NCBI RefSeq assembly: GCF_022760755.1
Contig: NZ_JAIVFP010000001.1
Location: forward strand, 3,204,001 to 3,268,000
Direction: 5' to 3'
Length of the DNA stretch: 64,000 nucleotides
Origin: Candidatus Rhodoblastus alkanivorans
GTDB taxonomy: Bacteria; Pseudomonadota; Alphaproteobacteria; Rhizobiales; Beijerinckiaceae
The notes below the pieces were generated by a model, which saw only the letters and a program-made list of their open reading frames with translations, was not told the DNA's origin and did no database searches. This document shows, one piece after another, positions 1-7,825 of this stretch. Position numbers and translations under genes: made by a program. Numbering within the stretch: the stretch's first letter is position 1; every line of letters begins with the position of its first letter.

Positions 1-2
1 CC

Positions 3-170
3 GTCCGCGGCGCGACGACCTTCCTGCTGTCGATGGCCATGGCGGCCATGGGATTGCACACCAATCTCCGCCATGTCTTCTCGGCGGGCGTCAAACCGCT
101 GGCTTTGGGCCTGTTCGCCTCGGCCTTCATCAGCCTCTGGGCGCTGGCCCTGATCAAGCTGACCATGTGA
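3..170 (+). CDS. C-terminal end of YeiH-family (putative sulfate/sulfonate exporter) membrane protein, partial
   Basis: The frame opening at the left edge encodes about 55 residues ending at TGA 168-170, so the N-terminus lies outside the window. The visible part has two hydrophobic helices separated by a short loop containing MGLHTN and the segment [20 protein letters not shown]. This resembles the last helices of the YeiH/UPF0324 family, often annotated as putative sulfate exporters and in some bacteria linked to sulfite or sulfonate metabolism. The position at the head of a sulfur cluster fits such a role, but substrate specificity is inferred. The family call rests on the C-terminal pattern only. 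Confidence 0.6.
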   Translation, partial: VRGATTFLLSMAMAAMGLHTNLRHVFSAGVKPLALGLFASAFISLWALALIKLTM

Positions 171-179
171 TTTTCGGTC

Positions 180-209
180 GGCGGCGAAGGAAAGCTTCGC
201 CGCCGTCTT
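180..209 (+). terminator. Hairpin after the YeiH-like gene
   Basis: A perfect 10-bp stem (180-189 with 195-204, GGCGGCGAAG/CTTCGCCGCC) closes a 5-base loop ten bases after the preceding stop codon. The T-run is poor (GTCTTG), so this may be a weak or Rho-assisted terminator. It would separate the exporter from the following sulfur genes. Confidence 0.5.
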
Positions 210-249
210 GACATCCGTCACGTGGCTGAAATGATACGAATGTGATAAT
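208..249 (+). promoter_or_regulatory. Possible promoter region for the sulfur cluster
   Basis: A consensus-like TTGACA at 208-213 follows the hairpin directly, with AT-richer sequence including ATGATA (231-236) and GATAAT (244-249) downstream. The spacing to GATAAT is too long and the ATGATA match is poor, so this is only a candidate for the start of transcription of the gene at 335. Confidence 0.25.
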
Positions 250-334
250 GTGTTGCGCCATACCAGAGCGCAGCCTCATCAAGTTTCGCCGTCGGGGCGT
301 TCAGCCCGGCGGCGGTTTTCTCAGGGGAGGAATC

Positions 335-1117
335 ATGACTGACGCTGTTTTGGGACGTAGAGACGCCATCCTGGCCATGGGCCTCGGGCTCACCGCCGCG
401 CTCGCCGCCGACGGTTCGGCCAAGGCCGCCGAATCGATGGTCCTTCCCGCCGGTTCGAGCACGCTGGCGGATCTGGTCGCCAAGCTCGAAAAGGCGCCCC
501 GCCGGCGCGATTTCAAGTCCGTCCCGATGATCCTCACCGACAAGAATTATTGGGACCATGAGGCGCTCGCCGACGTTCTGTCCTATCGCGGTTCGCCGCG
601 GCAGGCCTGGGACAACACCGACATCGCCAGCCCGTGGCTGAACGGCATGCGCAATGCGCTCAACGCCCAGGTCTTCGGTTTCAAGCACGCGAACTTCCTC
701 GTCGTCTCCGCGACCCATGGCACCGCGCATTTCGCCCTGCTCGACCAGGCGATGTGGGACAAATATCAGCTCGCCAAGCTGATCAAGGACAAGTTCGAGA
801 AGAACACCTTCATTGCCGAGCAGCCAGGCGCCAAGGCCGATCCCAAGGATTTCGAGAACGCCGAAGGCGTCTTCTCCGGGCACAACGTCTCGATTCCTGC
901 GCTGATGCGTCGCGGCGTCGTTTTCCTCGCCTGCCACAACACCATGTGGGAAGTCTCTGAGAAGCTGATGAAGGCCGGGATCAATCCCGACAAGCTTTCG
1001 CATGACGCGATGGCCGCGGAATTGACCAACCACATCATCCCGGGCTGCGTCCTGACGCCCGGCATCGTCGGCACTCTCCCCGAACTCGCCGCGGCCGGCT
1101 ATTCCTACGTGAAATAA
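335..1117 (+). CDS. Tat-exported DsrE-like protein
   Basis: A 260-residue protein begins at ATG 335, eight bases after an AGGGGAGG ribosome-binding site. An upstream in-frame ATG at 242 lacks such a site. The N-terminus carries a twin-arginine export signal (GRRDAILAMGLGL followed by Ala-rich sequence, residues 7-32). The mature part resembles periplasmic DsrE/DsrF-like proteins: an alternating fold ending with a hydrophobic strand containing FLACHNTMWE (Cys200) and a C-terminal segment of the type IPGCVLTPGIVGTLPELAAAGYSYVK (Cys238). DsrE-fold proteins usually bind or relay sulfane sulfur. Two cysteines and export imply a periplasmic role in thiosulfate or sulfide handling, which is inferred from its place just ahead of a binding protein and YeeE-type transporters. 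Confidence 0.65.
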   Translation: MTDAVLGRRDAILAMGLGLTAALAADGSAKAAESMVLPAGSSTLADLVAKLEKAPRRRDFKSVPMILTDKNYWDHEALADVLSYRGSPRQAWDNTDIASPWLNGMRNALNAQVFGFKHANFLVVSATHGTAHFALLDQAMWDKYQLAKLIKDKFEKNTFIAEQPGAKADPKDFENAEGVFSGHNVSIPALMRRGVVFLACHNTMWEVSEKLMKAGINPDKLSHDAMAAELTNHIIPGCVLTPGIVGTLPELAAAGYSYVK

Positions 1118-1128
1118 GGATCGCAGAC

Positions 1129-2121
1129 ATGAAATTTCTTTCACGCGCGGCGTTCTTCGCCGCCGCGGCGCTTCTGGTCGCCGGCGCATCCGCCGGGGCG
1201 CGGGCGGAAAATGTGAAGCTGCGTCCTGATTTCGCTCCGCCGTGGCAGGGCGGCGCCAATAATGACGTCGCTCCGGCCCAGCGCGGCCTCGACTTCACCG
1301 AGCCGGACGCCGACAATCTCGCGGATTTTCACGGCTCGCCGCAGGATCCGAAACTGACCCTGTACTTCGGCGGCAATTATTTTTTCGCCACCGCAGAACT
1401 GGTTGACACTTTCGAGAAGCAGCATCCCGAGTTCAAGGGCCGCATCTATTGGGAGACGATCCCGCCGGGCCTGCTCGCCCAGCAGATCAAGGCGGGCGGA
1501 ACGATCACGGTCGGCAATATGACCTGGACCGCGCAGGCGGACGTCTATTTCGCCGGACTCAGAAGGATCAAGCAATCCATCGACGAGGGCATAGTCGAAG
1601 CGCCGGCCGTTCCCTATGTCACCAATACGCTGACGATCATGGTTCCCAAGGGCAATCCCGCCCACGTGACCAGTCTGTCGGATCTCGGCAAGCCGAGCAT
1701 CAAGCTCGTCATGCCCAACCCGGCCTATGAGGGCATCGGACGCCAGATCAAGGCGGCGCTCGGCAAGGCGGGCGGCGAGGCTCTGGTCAAGGCCGTTTAC
1801 GAGACCAAGGTCGCCGACGGCTCGACGATTCTCACCCACATCCACCATCGCCAGACCCCGCTTTATCTCATGCAGGGCCGTGCGCAGGCGGGCGTCACCT
1901 GGCAATCCGAAGCGATCTTCCAGGAGAAGGCCGGCCACCCGATCGAGAACGTCGATATTCCCGACGCCCATAATGCGACGGCGATCTACGCCGGCGCCGT
2001 GGTGAAGGGGGCGCCGCATCCCGACGCCGCGAAGCTGTGGCTCGAATTCATCAAGTCGCCGGCGTCATTGGCGATTTTCGAAAAATACGGCTTCAAGCCG
2101 TACAAGGGCGGCGCCAACTGA
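1129..2121 (+). CDS. Periplasmic substrate-binding protein (ABC type), orphan
   Basis: This 330-residue protein has a signal peptide (residues 1-26, ending GARA). Its mature region resembles type II extracellular solute-binding proteins of the iron/sulfate/molybdate group: an early LTLYFGGNYFF strand, a central LTIMVPKGNPAHVTSLSDL hinge-like segment, and an ending with FIKSPASLAIFEKYGFKPY. It begins 11 bases after the DsrE-like gene and is followed at once by two YeeE/YedE genes. No ABC permease or ATPase gene lies nearby, so it either works with a distant transporter or delivers a sulfur anion to the YeeE-type channel. That partnership is speculative. The start codon is supported by the signal peptide. 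Confidence 0.75.
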   Translation: MKFLSRAAFFAAAALLVAGASAGARAENVKLRPDFAPPWQGGANNDVAPAQRGLDFTEPDADNLADFHGSPQDPKLTLYFGGNYFFATAELVDTFEKQHPEFKGRIYWETIPPGLLAQQIKAGGTITVGNMTWTAQADVYFAGLRRIKQSIDEGIVEAPAVPYVTNTLTIMVPKGNPAHVTSLSDLGKPSIKLVMPNPAYEGIGRQIKAALGKAGGEALVKAVYETKVADGSTILTHIHHRQTPLYLMQGRAQAGVTWQSEAIFQEKAGHPIENVDIPDAHNATAIYAGAVVKGAPHPDAAKLWLEFIKSPASLAIFEKYGFKPYKGGAN

Positions 2122-2160
2122 ATGCCGCAACACTGGCGCTTGATTCAGCGGAGAACCATC

Positions 2161-2715
2161 ATGTCGATGCTGACGGACCGCCTCTCGCAACGCACGGCAG
2201 GGCGCAGGCTTGACCTGTCGCCCTACCTCATCGGCTCCGCCGTCGGCGTGCTGAGCTGGGTCGCCTTCTCCGTCGCGGGCGACCCGCTCGGCGTCACCAC
2301 GGCGCTGTCGCAGGCCGCCCAGCCGATCGCGGCCCTCCTTTTCGGCGCCGAGACGGCCGCGAAAAATCCCTATTGGGCGCCGATGCCCTTCTCCTGGAAT
2401 TACGGCGTCCTGTTTCTGGTCGGGCTCATGGCCGGCGCGCTCGTTTCCTCGCTCGTTGCGGGAACATTCCGCTTCGAGAGCGTGCCGCGTTTCTGGCGCG
2501 AACGTTTCGGGGGCTCGGTCCTCAAGCGCTTCGCCGTTGCGTTTGTCGCGGGCGCGGTCATGATGTTCGGCGCGCGCATGGCCGGCGGCTGCACCAGCGG
2601 CCACGGCATTTCCGGCACGTTGCAACTGGCCTTGTCGAGCTGGATCTTCATCGCCATCGTCTTCGCCAGCGGCTTGATCGGCTCGCGTATCGTCTATGGG
2701 CGGAAGGGGAAGTGA
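2161..2715 (+). CDS. YeeE/YedE family half-transporter A
   Basis: The 184-residue membrane protein has about four hydrophobic helices and the family signature GARMAGGCTSGHGISG near residues 137-152, whose cysteine lines the sulfur-handling pore of YeeE-type thiosulfate transporters. Full-length YeeE has both halves in one chain, whereas here they are split, as in the PmpA/PmpB pairs described with BigR/SqrR regulators. ATG 2161 is preferred over an upstream in-frame ATG at 2122, which starts directly after the previous stop and would add a charged non-helical extension. The stop overlaps the next start by one base, implying coupled translation. Thiosulfate or another reduced sulfur species is the likely cargo. 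Confidence 0.8.
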   Translation: MSMLTDRLSQRTAGRRLDLSPYLIGSAVGVLSWVAFSVAGDPLGVTTALSQAAQPIAALLFGAETAAKNPYWAPMPFSWNYGVLFLVGLMAGALVSSLVAGTFRFESVPRFWRERFGGSVLKRFAVAFVAGAVMMFGARMAGGCTSGHGISGTLQLALSSWIFIAIVFASGLIGSRIVYGRKGK

Positions 2716-3239
2716 TGCACGTCCTTTTACCCCTGATCATGGGATTCGCTTTCGGAATCCTGCTCAACCGCTCCAAGGTGACGGACAGCAATGTCATCGA
2801 GGGGCAGTTCTGCCTCTGCGACTTCACCATGCTGAAGGTGATGCTTCCCGCCATCGTCATCGGCGGGCTTGGCGTCCTGGTCCTGATCCATTTTGGCGAC
2901 GCGAAGTATCACATCAAGGACGCCAATATTCTGGGCGTCGCGCTCGGCGCGACGATGTTCGGCCTGGCGCTGGTGTTTCTCGGCTATTGCCCTGGCACCA
3001 GCCTGGCCGCCACAGCGACGGGGAGCGTCCATGCCCTCGTCGGCGTGCTGGGCATGCTCGCAGGCGCGATGCTCTATGCGTTTTCCTTCAGCTGGATCAA
3101 GACGCATATTCTCAATGTCTGGGCCGTGGGAAAAGTCCGCCTGCCGGAATTGACCGGCGTTCCGGACATCATCTGGCTCGCGGGTCTCGGCGCGATCGCC
3201 GTTGCGGGCTTCGTCTGGCTCGAGCGCCGCGCGGCGTAA
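2715..3239 (+). CDS. YeeE/YedE family half-transporter B
   Basis: A 174-residue hydrophobic protein whose start overlaps the preceding gene (TGATG at 2713-2717). It starts MHVLLPLIMGFAFGILLNRSKV, and near residues 94-103 it has GYCPGTSLAA, the conserved Cys-containing signature of the second YeeE half. It should form a heterodimeric membrane channel with half A. An additional Cys pair (QFCLCDFTML) lies near residue 35. Together with half A it gives the cluster a dedicated sulfur-anion importer. Confidence 0.8.
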   Translation: MHVLLPLIMGFAFGILLNRSKVTDSNVIEGQFCLCDFTMLKVMLPAIVIGGLGVLVLIHFGDAKYHIKDANILGVALGATMFGLALVFLGYCPGTSLAATATGSVHALVGVLGMLAGAMLYAFSFSWIKTHILNVWAVGKVRLPELTGVPDIIWLAGLGAIAVAGFVWLERRAA

Positions 3240-3314
3240 CGTCGAGAGCGCGGGCCTCGATCGCCCGCGCGAATGATTGACGCGCCGCAAAGGCGCGCGA
3301 AATTGGGGGGAAGA

Positions 3315-5327
3315 ATGTTGGCGACACGTCTGCTCGCGCCCTTGGCCGCGGCTGTTTTCATCGCCCAGGCGCTGGGTTGCGCTCCGTCCTTCGCGGCTTC
3401 GTCCGACGACGCCTTGGTCGCGCGCGGCGAATATGTCGCGCGGCTCGGCGACTGCGGCGCCTGCCACACCGCCAAGAGCGGCAAGTTCATGGCGGGCGGC
3501 CTCGCCTTCGAAACGCCCGGCGGAACCGTGTTTTCGACCAACATCACGCCCGACCCCAAGACCGGCATCGGCTCCTATACGCTCGAACAATTCGACCGCG
3601 CGGTGCGGCGCGGCGTCGCGGCGGACGGCCATCATCTCTATCCCGCCATGCCCTATCCCTCCTTCGCCAAGACGACGGACGAGGACATCAAGGCGCTCTA
3701 TGCCTATTTCATGAAAGGCGTGACCCCGGTCGAGCAGGCCAACAAACCGGATGAAATGCATTTCCCCTTCAACATCCGGGCGAGCATGTATTTCTGGAAC
3801 CTGCTGTTCCTCGACAAGAAGCCCTTCACGCCCGACCCCGCCAAGGACGCCCAGTGGAATCGCGGCGCCTATATCGTCGAGGGGCTCGGACATTGCGGAA
3901 CCTGCCATACGCCGCGCGGCCTCGCGATGCAGGAAAAGGCCTATGGCGACGACAGCCCGTCCTATCTGGCCGGATCGACCCTCTCGCCGTGGCGCGCGAT
4001 CAGCCTGCGCAATCTGACGTCGGAAGACGACATCGTCGAACTGCTGAAGACCGGCGCCAACAAACATTCGATGGCCTTCGGCCCGATGACCGAGGTCATT
4101 CATCACAGCACCCAATATTTCACCGACGACGACCTGCGCGCGATGGCGAAATATCTCGTGTCGCTGGCGCCGGCCGGCGCCAAGCCGCCGGAAACCGCCG
4201 CCGTGGACGAGAAGGAACTGTGGGGAACGCGCGGCGGCCTGGGCTATGTCCAGTTCTGCAGTTCCTGCCATCACGCCGGCGGCCTCGGCGCGCCGCGCAT
4301 CTTCCCCGCGCTCGCCGGAAATCCCGCCTTCCTGTCCGACGACCCGACGTCGGTGCTGAATATTGTTCTTGCGGGGGGCGGCTCGGCGGAAACCAAGGCG
4401 CGGGATCACGTCTTCCACATGCCCGCCTTCGCGCCGCTCGGCGATGAAGAATTGGCGGAAATCCTCACCTTCGCGCGCAAATCCTGGGGCAATTCCGCCA
4501 GCGCCGTGACCGCTGCCCAGGTCGCCGCCATGCGCAAGAAACTGGCGCTGCCGCCCCCGGCGCCCAAGAGCAATGAAACGCCGCGTTTCGCGGATCTGCT
4601 CGGCGAACCGGATTCCGGAAAGCTGGTCTTTGGCGCGCAACTGATGATGGACACCGTAAAGCTGCTGCCCAAGAATGTCGGCAATGCGATGAACTGCGCT
4701 TCGTGCCATATCAACGGCGGCACGGTCGCCAAGGCGTCGCCCTTCTTCGGCGTCGTCTCGCTGTTCCCGATGATGAACAAGCGCGCCGGCAAGATCATCA
4801 CCATCGAGGACCGTCTGAACGGCTGTTTCCAGCGCTCCGAGGCCGGTTCGCCGTTGGCGGTCGATTCCAAGGAAATGCAGGCCATGGTCGCCTTCATGGC
4901 CTGGATGAAAGGCGACAAAGGCCCCGACGGCAAGATCGTCGGGCGCGGCACCGGCAAGGTTCCGCGTACGCTCAAACCCGATCCGGTCCACGGCGAAAAA
5001 CTCTACAAGGCGGAATGCGCCGTCTGCCATGGCAAGGACGGCGAGGGCGCGAAGAACGCCGCCGGCGATTGGCTGTTCCCGCCGCTTTGGGGGGACAAGT
5101 CCTATAACATCGGCGCCGGCATTGCCCGCACTTATACGGCGGCGAATTTCATCAAGGCGAACATGCCGATCGCCCACGTCAAGAATTTTCCCCAGGACCA
5201 GGGCGGCCTTTCCGATCAGGACGCCGTGGACATCGCGGAATTTTTCAGCCACCAGCCGCGCCCCGACTTCCCGCCCAAGGTCAACGACTGGCCCAATGGC
5301 GGCAAGCCGTCAGACGCCCGCTATTGA
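3315..5327 (+). CDS. Fusion of triheme cytochrome c and TsdA-type thiosulfate dehydrogenase (pentaheme)
   Basis: A 670-residue exported protein starting at ATG 3315 behind a GGGGGGAAG site, with a signal peptide of about 29 residues. It carries five CxxCH heme sites at Cys47, 194, 315, 461 and 568. Residues about 35-420 resemble the triheme cytochrome c subunit of membrane alcohol or gluconate dehydrogenases. Residues about 435-670 match TsdA: the first heme motif is followed by IEDRLNGCFQRS, with Cys504 as the likely axial heme ligand of TsdA, then FPPLWG and a second CxxCH. TsdA oxidises two thiosulfates to tetrathionate, or the reverse. The N-terminal hemes could pass the electrons on to the respiratory chain. 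TsdB-TsdA fusions are known, but a triheme AdhB-like partner is unusual as far as I recall. Confidence 0.8.
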   Translation: MLATRLLAPLAAAVFIAQALGCAPSFAASSDDALVARGEYVARLGDCGACHTAKSGKFMAGGLAFETPGGTVFSTNITPDPKTGIGSYTLEQFDRAVRRGVAADGHHLYPAMPYPSFAKTTDEDIKALYAYFMKGVTPVEQANKPDEMHFPFNIRASMYFWNLLFLDKKPFTPDPAKDAQWNRGAYIVEGLGHCGTCHTPRGLAMQEKAYGDDSPSYLAGSTLSPWRAISLRNLTSEDDIVELLKTGANKHSMAFGPMTEVIHHSTQYFTDDDLRAMAKYLVSLAPAGAKPPETAAVDEKELWGTRGGLGYVQFCSSCHHAGGLGAPRIFPALAGNPAFLSDDPTSVLNIVLAGGGSAETKARDHVFHMPAFAPLGDEELAEILTFARKSWGNSASAVTAAQVAAMRKKLALPPPAPKSNETPRFADLLGEPDSGKLVFGAQLMMDTVKLLPKNVGNAMNCASCHINGGTVAKASPFFGVVSLFPMMNKRAGKIITIEDRLNGCFQRSEAGSPLAVDSKEMQAMVAFMAWMKGDKGPDGKIVGRGTGKVPRTLKPDPVHGEKLYKAECAVCHGKDGEGAKNAAGDWLFPPLWGDKSYNIGAGIARTYTAANFIKANMPIAHVKNFPQDQGGLSDQDAVDIAEFFSHQPRPDFPPKVNDWPNGGKPSDARY

Positions 5328-5340
5328 AGCCTTGCAGCGC

Positions 5341-5372
5341 GGGACGCCGCCAAAAAAGGGGGGCGGCGTCCC
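5341..5372 (+). other. Strong intercistronic hairpin
   Basis: An 11-bp perfect stem (GGGACGCCGCC 5341-5351 with its complement at 5362-5372) encloses an A/G-rich loop. No T-run follows, so it may act as a partial or Rho-dependent terminator, or as an mRNA-stabilising structure between the thiosulfate dehydrogenase and sulfide:quinone oxidoreductase genes. Confidence 0.5.
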
Positions 5373-5388
5373 GAGGATTCCACTCGAC

Positions 5389-5406
5389 ATTCACACAAAT
5401 ACGAAT
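5389..5406 (+). promoter_or_regulatory. Candidate sulfur-responsive operator upstream of sqr
   Basis: An inverted repeat ATTC-N10-GAAT sits in an AT-rich leader about 60 bases before the sqr start. From memory, SqrR-type persulfide repressors recognise an ATTC/GAAT dyad with a spacing close to 8, so the spacing here is not ideal. The dyad is short and could occur by chance. Confidence 0.3.
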
Positions 5407-5464
5407 AATCTAATGCGAGAACATAGAACGGCGTATCCTAACGTCGTCAACATAGGAGGGGAGG

Positions 5465-6748
5465 ATGGCGGAAATCGTCATCATGGGCGCCGGCCTGGGC
5501 GGCACCATCATGGCCTACGAAATGAAGGACCATATGCGTCCGGAGGACCGCCTGACGGTTGTCACCAAGGACCCGGTCTATCATTTCGTGCCGAGCAATC
5601 CGTGGATTCCAGTGGGATGGCGGACGCGGGAATCGATCGAGATCGACCTTGCCCCGACCTTCGCCAAACGCGGCATCGAATTCAAGCCGGTCCCGGTCGC
5701 CAAGGTGGACCCCGAGGCCAACAGCCTGGAGCTCGAGGACGGCTCGACGGTCAAGTATGATTATCTGATCATCGCCACCGGCCCCGAACTCGCCTTCGAC
5801 GAGATCGAGGGTCTGGGGCCGGATGGCTTCACCAGTTCGGTCTGCCACATCGACCACGCCGAAAAGGCGGCGTTGACCTTCGAGGAATTCTGCAAAAAGC
5901 CGGGGCCGATCGTCACCGGCGCGGTGCAGGGCGCGTCCTGCTACGGACCGGCCTATGAATTCACCTTCATCGTCGAAACCGAATTGCGCCGGCGCAAGAT
6001 CCGCGATCAGGTGCCGATGACCTTCGTGACCTCCGAGCCCTATATCGGCCATCTCGGCCTCGACGGGGTCGGCGACACCAAGGGCCTGCTTGAAAGCGCG
6101 ATGCGCGAGAAGCACATCAAATGGATGACCAGCTCACGGGTGAAGAAGGTCGAGAGCGGCAAGATGACCGTCGAGGAGATCGCCGACGACGGTTCGGTCA
6201 AGGCGACCCATGAGATGCCCTTCGGCATGTCGATGATGCTGCCGGCCTTCCGCGGCATCAAGCCGTTGCGCGGCATCGACGGTCTGGTCAATCCGCGCGG
6301 CTTCGTCATCGTCGACAAGCACCAGCAGAATCCGAAATACAAGAACGTCTTCTCGGTGGGCGTGTGCGTCGCGATCCCGCCGATGGGCCCGACGCCGGTG
6401 CCCTGCGGCGTCCCGAAGACCGGATTCATGATTGAATCCATGGTGACGGCGGCGGCGAAGAACATCGGCGAAATTCTGCGCGGTCGCGAGCCGATCTATC
6501 GCGGCAGCTGGAATGCGATCTGCCTCGCCGATTTCGGCGACACCGGGGTGGCCTTCGTCGCGCAGCCGCAGATCCCGCCGCGCAATGTCAACTGGTCGGG
6601 GTCGGGCAAATGGGTCCATGCGGCCAAGATCGGCTTCGAGAAATATTTCATTCGCAAGATGCGCAAGGGCGAAAGCGAGCCGTTCTATGAGTCCGCCGCG
6701 CTCAACATGATGGGCATCTCCAAGCTCAAAAGCGTCACCACCGATTGA
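5465..6748 (+). CDS. sqr: Sulfide:quinone oxidoreductase
   Basis: A 427-residue flavoprotein behind a very strong GGAGGGGAGG site. It opens with the FAD-binding GxGxxG region (GAGLGG, residues 8-13), then YHFVPSNPWIPVGW, both typical of SQR. Three cysteines occupy the expected catalytic positions: Cys127, Cys159 (within GAVQGASCYGPAYEF) and Cys353 (NAICLADFGD). The C-terminus has the KYFIRKMRKG amphipathic region that anchors SQR to the membrane. The enzyme oxidises sulfide to sulfane sulfur and reduces ubiquinone. DsrE2 and TusA follow at once, suggesting that the sulfur product is passed to these carriers. Close overall resemblance to the acidithiobacilli type supports the call. Confidence 0.9.
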   Translation: MAEIVIMGAGLGGTIMAYEMKDHMRPEDRLTVVTKDPVYHFVPSNPWIPVGWRTRESIEIDLAPTFAKRGIEFKPVPVAKVDPEANSLELEDGSTVKYDYLIIATGPELAFDEIEGLGPDGFTSSVCHIDHAEKAALTFEEFCKKPGPIVTGAVQGASCYGPAYEFTFIVETELRRRKIRDQVPMTFVTSEPYIGHLGLDGVGDTKGLLESAMREKHIKWMTSSRVKKVESGKMTVEEIADDGSVKATHEMPFGMSMMLPAFRGIKPLRGIDGLVNPRGFVIVDKHQQNPKYKNVFSVGVCVAIPPMGPTPVPCGVPKTGFMIESMVTAAAKNIGEILRGREPIYRGSWNAICLADFGDTGVAFVAQPQIPPRNVNWSGSGKWVHAAKIGFEKYFIRKMRKGESEPFYESAALNMMGISKLKSVTTD

Positions 6749-6801
6749 ACCTCGCGCGCCGGAGACCCCGCCGCGCCGCCACCAATACCAAGGAACGCTC
6801 A

Positions 6802-7308
6802 ATGACTGAAAATGCAGAAGCGGGCGCCAACGCCAAGACCATGACAATCATCGTCACCAAGGGGTCGCTCGACTGGGCCTATCCCCCTCTCATCCTCGCG
6901 ACGACCGCGGCGGCGATGGGCGTCGACGTCACCCTGTTCTTCACTTTCTACGGCCTCGAGATCCTGAAGAAGAAGCTCGACCTCCAGGTCACGGCGCTCG
7001 GCAATGCGGCGATGAAGATGCCGATGATGGGCATGCATATGGCCATGCCCAACATCGTCGGCATGCTGCCCGGCGTCGACGCCGGCGCCACCACGATGAT
7101 GAAGAACCTGATCAAGAAGAAGGGCGTCGCCTCGATCGAGGACCTGCGCGAGGCGGCGATCGAATCCGACGTCAAGATTATCGCCTGCCAGATGACGCTC
7201 GACCTGTTCGAATACAAGCAGTCCGACCTCATCGACGGCATCACCATCGGCGGCGCGGCGACCTATATGGAACAGGCGCTGAAATCCGACATCAATCTCT
7301 TCATCTGA
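6802..7308 (+). CDS. DsrE2-type sulfurtransferase
   Basis: A 168-residue protein with the DsrE/DsrF/DrsH-like fold. It starts with KTMTIIVTKGSLDWAYPPLILATTAAAMG, and the conserved cysteine lies in IIACQMTLDLF (Cys129). A Met-rich segment at residues 71-89 (KMPMMGMHMAMPN) is typical of DsrE2, which is often membrane associated. The ATG at 6802 begins the conserved part; an earlier in-frame ATG at 6745 overlaps the sqr stop and adds an arginine-rich stretch. Members relay persulfide sulfur together with TusA in sulfur oxidisers, and the gene lies between sqr and tusA. Confidence 0.85.
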   Translation: MTENAEAGANAKTMTIIVTKGSLDWAYPPLILATTAAAMGVDVTLFFTFYGLEILKKKLDLQVTALGNAAMKMPMMGMHMAMPNIVGMLPGVDAGATTMMKNLIKKKGVASIEDLREAAIESDVKIIACQMTLDLFEYKQSDLIDGITIGGAATYMEQALKSDINLFI

Positions 7309-7340
7309 AGCTTAAATCCCAACGAAACCAAGAGGAAACA

Positions 7341-7568
7341 ATGGCTGACAAAACTCTCGACGCCAAGGGCCTGAACTGCCCGCTGCCGATCCTGCGCGCG
7401 AAGAAGACCCTCAAGGAGGTCCCCGCCGGGGGCACCCTGGAAATCCTCGCCACCGACCCCGGCTCGGTGGCGGATTTCGCCGCCTTCTGCCGCACCACCG
7501 GCAACGAACTGGTCGAGTCGTCGTCCGACGGCGGCGTCTATCGCTTCCTGATCAAGCACGTCGCGTAA
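7341..7568 (+). CDS. tusA: TusA-family sulfur carrier
   Basis: This 75-residue protein has the hallmark LNCPLPIL near the N-terminus (CPxP, with Cys13 the sulfur-accepting residue) and the two-layer sandwich pattern of TusA. An AGAGGAAACA site precedes the ATG. It is the last gene of the sulfur cluster and probably accepts sulfane sulfur made by SQR through DsrE2. No heterodisulfide-reductase-like, reverse-Dsr or Sox genes are in the window, so the next step is not visible here. Confidence 0.9.
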   Translation: MADKTLDAKGLNCPLPILRAKKTLKEVPAGGTLEILATDPGSVADFAAFCRTTGNELVESSSDGGVYRFLIKHVA

Positions 7569-7592
7569 CCTCCCGATCCCGCGACGCCCGCC

Positions 7593-7628
7593 ACGGCCCG
7601 CCTCCCCGGAGGCGGGCCGTTTCATTTT
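7593..7628 (+). terminator. Rho-independent terminator of the sulfur cluster
   Basis: A 13-bp perfect stem (7593-7605 with 7608-7620; at least the outer 11 pairs can form around a small loop) is followed by TTTCATTTT. It lies 24 bases after the tusA stop. Confidence 0.8.
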
Positions 7629-7652
7629 ACGCGATCCGCCCCGCCGGGCGCG

Positions 7653-7698
7653 GTCATTGCGAGAAGCCACAGGGCGCGCCAGCGCGCCCTGTGGCTTC
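7653..7698. repeat. Palindromic repeat with GTCATTGCGAG start and 16-bp hairpin
   Basis: GTCATTGCGAG at 7653-7663 is the start motif seen in other copies of this repeat in the window (36705, 54440, 60429). It is followed by a perfect 16-bp stem, 7663-7678 with 7683-7698, around a 4-base loop. The hairpin abuts the 127-bp repeat that begins at 7699. No gene is visible between 7629 and 7937. Confidence 0.65.
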
Positions 7699-7825
7699 CA
7701 ACGCTCGACGCGAAGCGTCGGCAAATGAACCGCAACACAATCCCCTGCCACCTTTCGATGGTTTGAAAGGCGGAAAGCTTCGCGCCATGCCTATTTAGGG
7801 ATTTAGTATCCTGTCACCGTAACTC
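7699..7825 (+). repeat. 127-bp long direct repeat, left copy
   Basis: This stretch matches 13852-13978 with the same length and about seven mismatches (roughly 94 percent identity). Both copies end in TTTAGTATCCTGTCACCGTA, which resembles the end of the 101-bp elements at 10056 and 13715. The two copies bound about 6 kb that holds dodecin, the DUF3309 peptide, the diheme peroxidase and the ATPase module. Confidence 0.85.

Noticed and set aside
1129-2121. Molybdate or phosphate ABC transporter operon
   Set aside because: Only the binding protein is present; neighbours are YeeE-type transporters and sulfur enzymes, with no ABC permease or ATPase.
2727-5252. Long minus-strand open frame (841 codons) antisense to the thiosulfate dehydrogenase gene
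   Set aside because: Arg/His-rich translation without domains, a typical high-GC shadow of the plus-strand gene with its five heme motifs.
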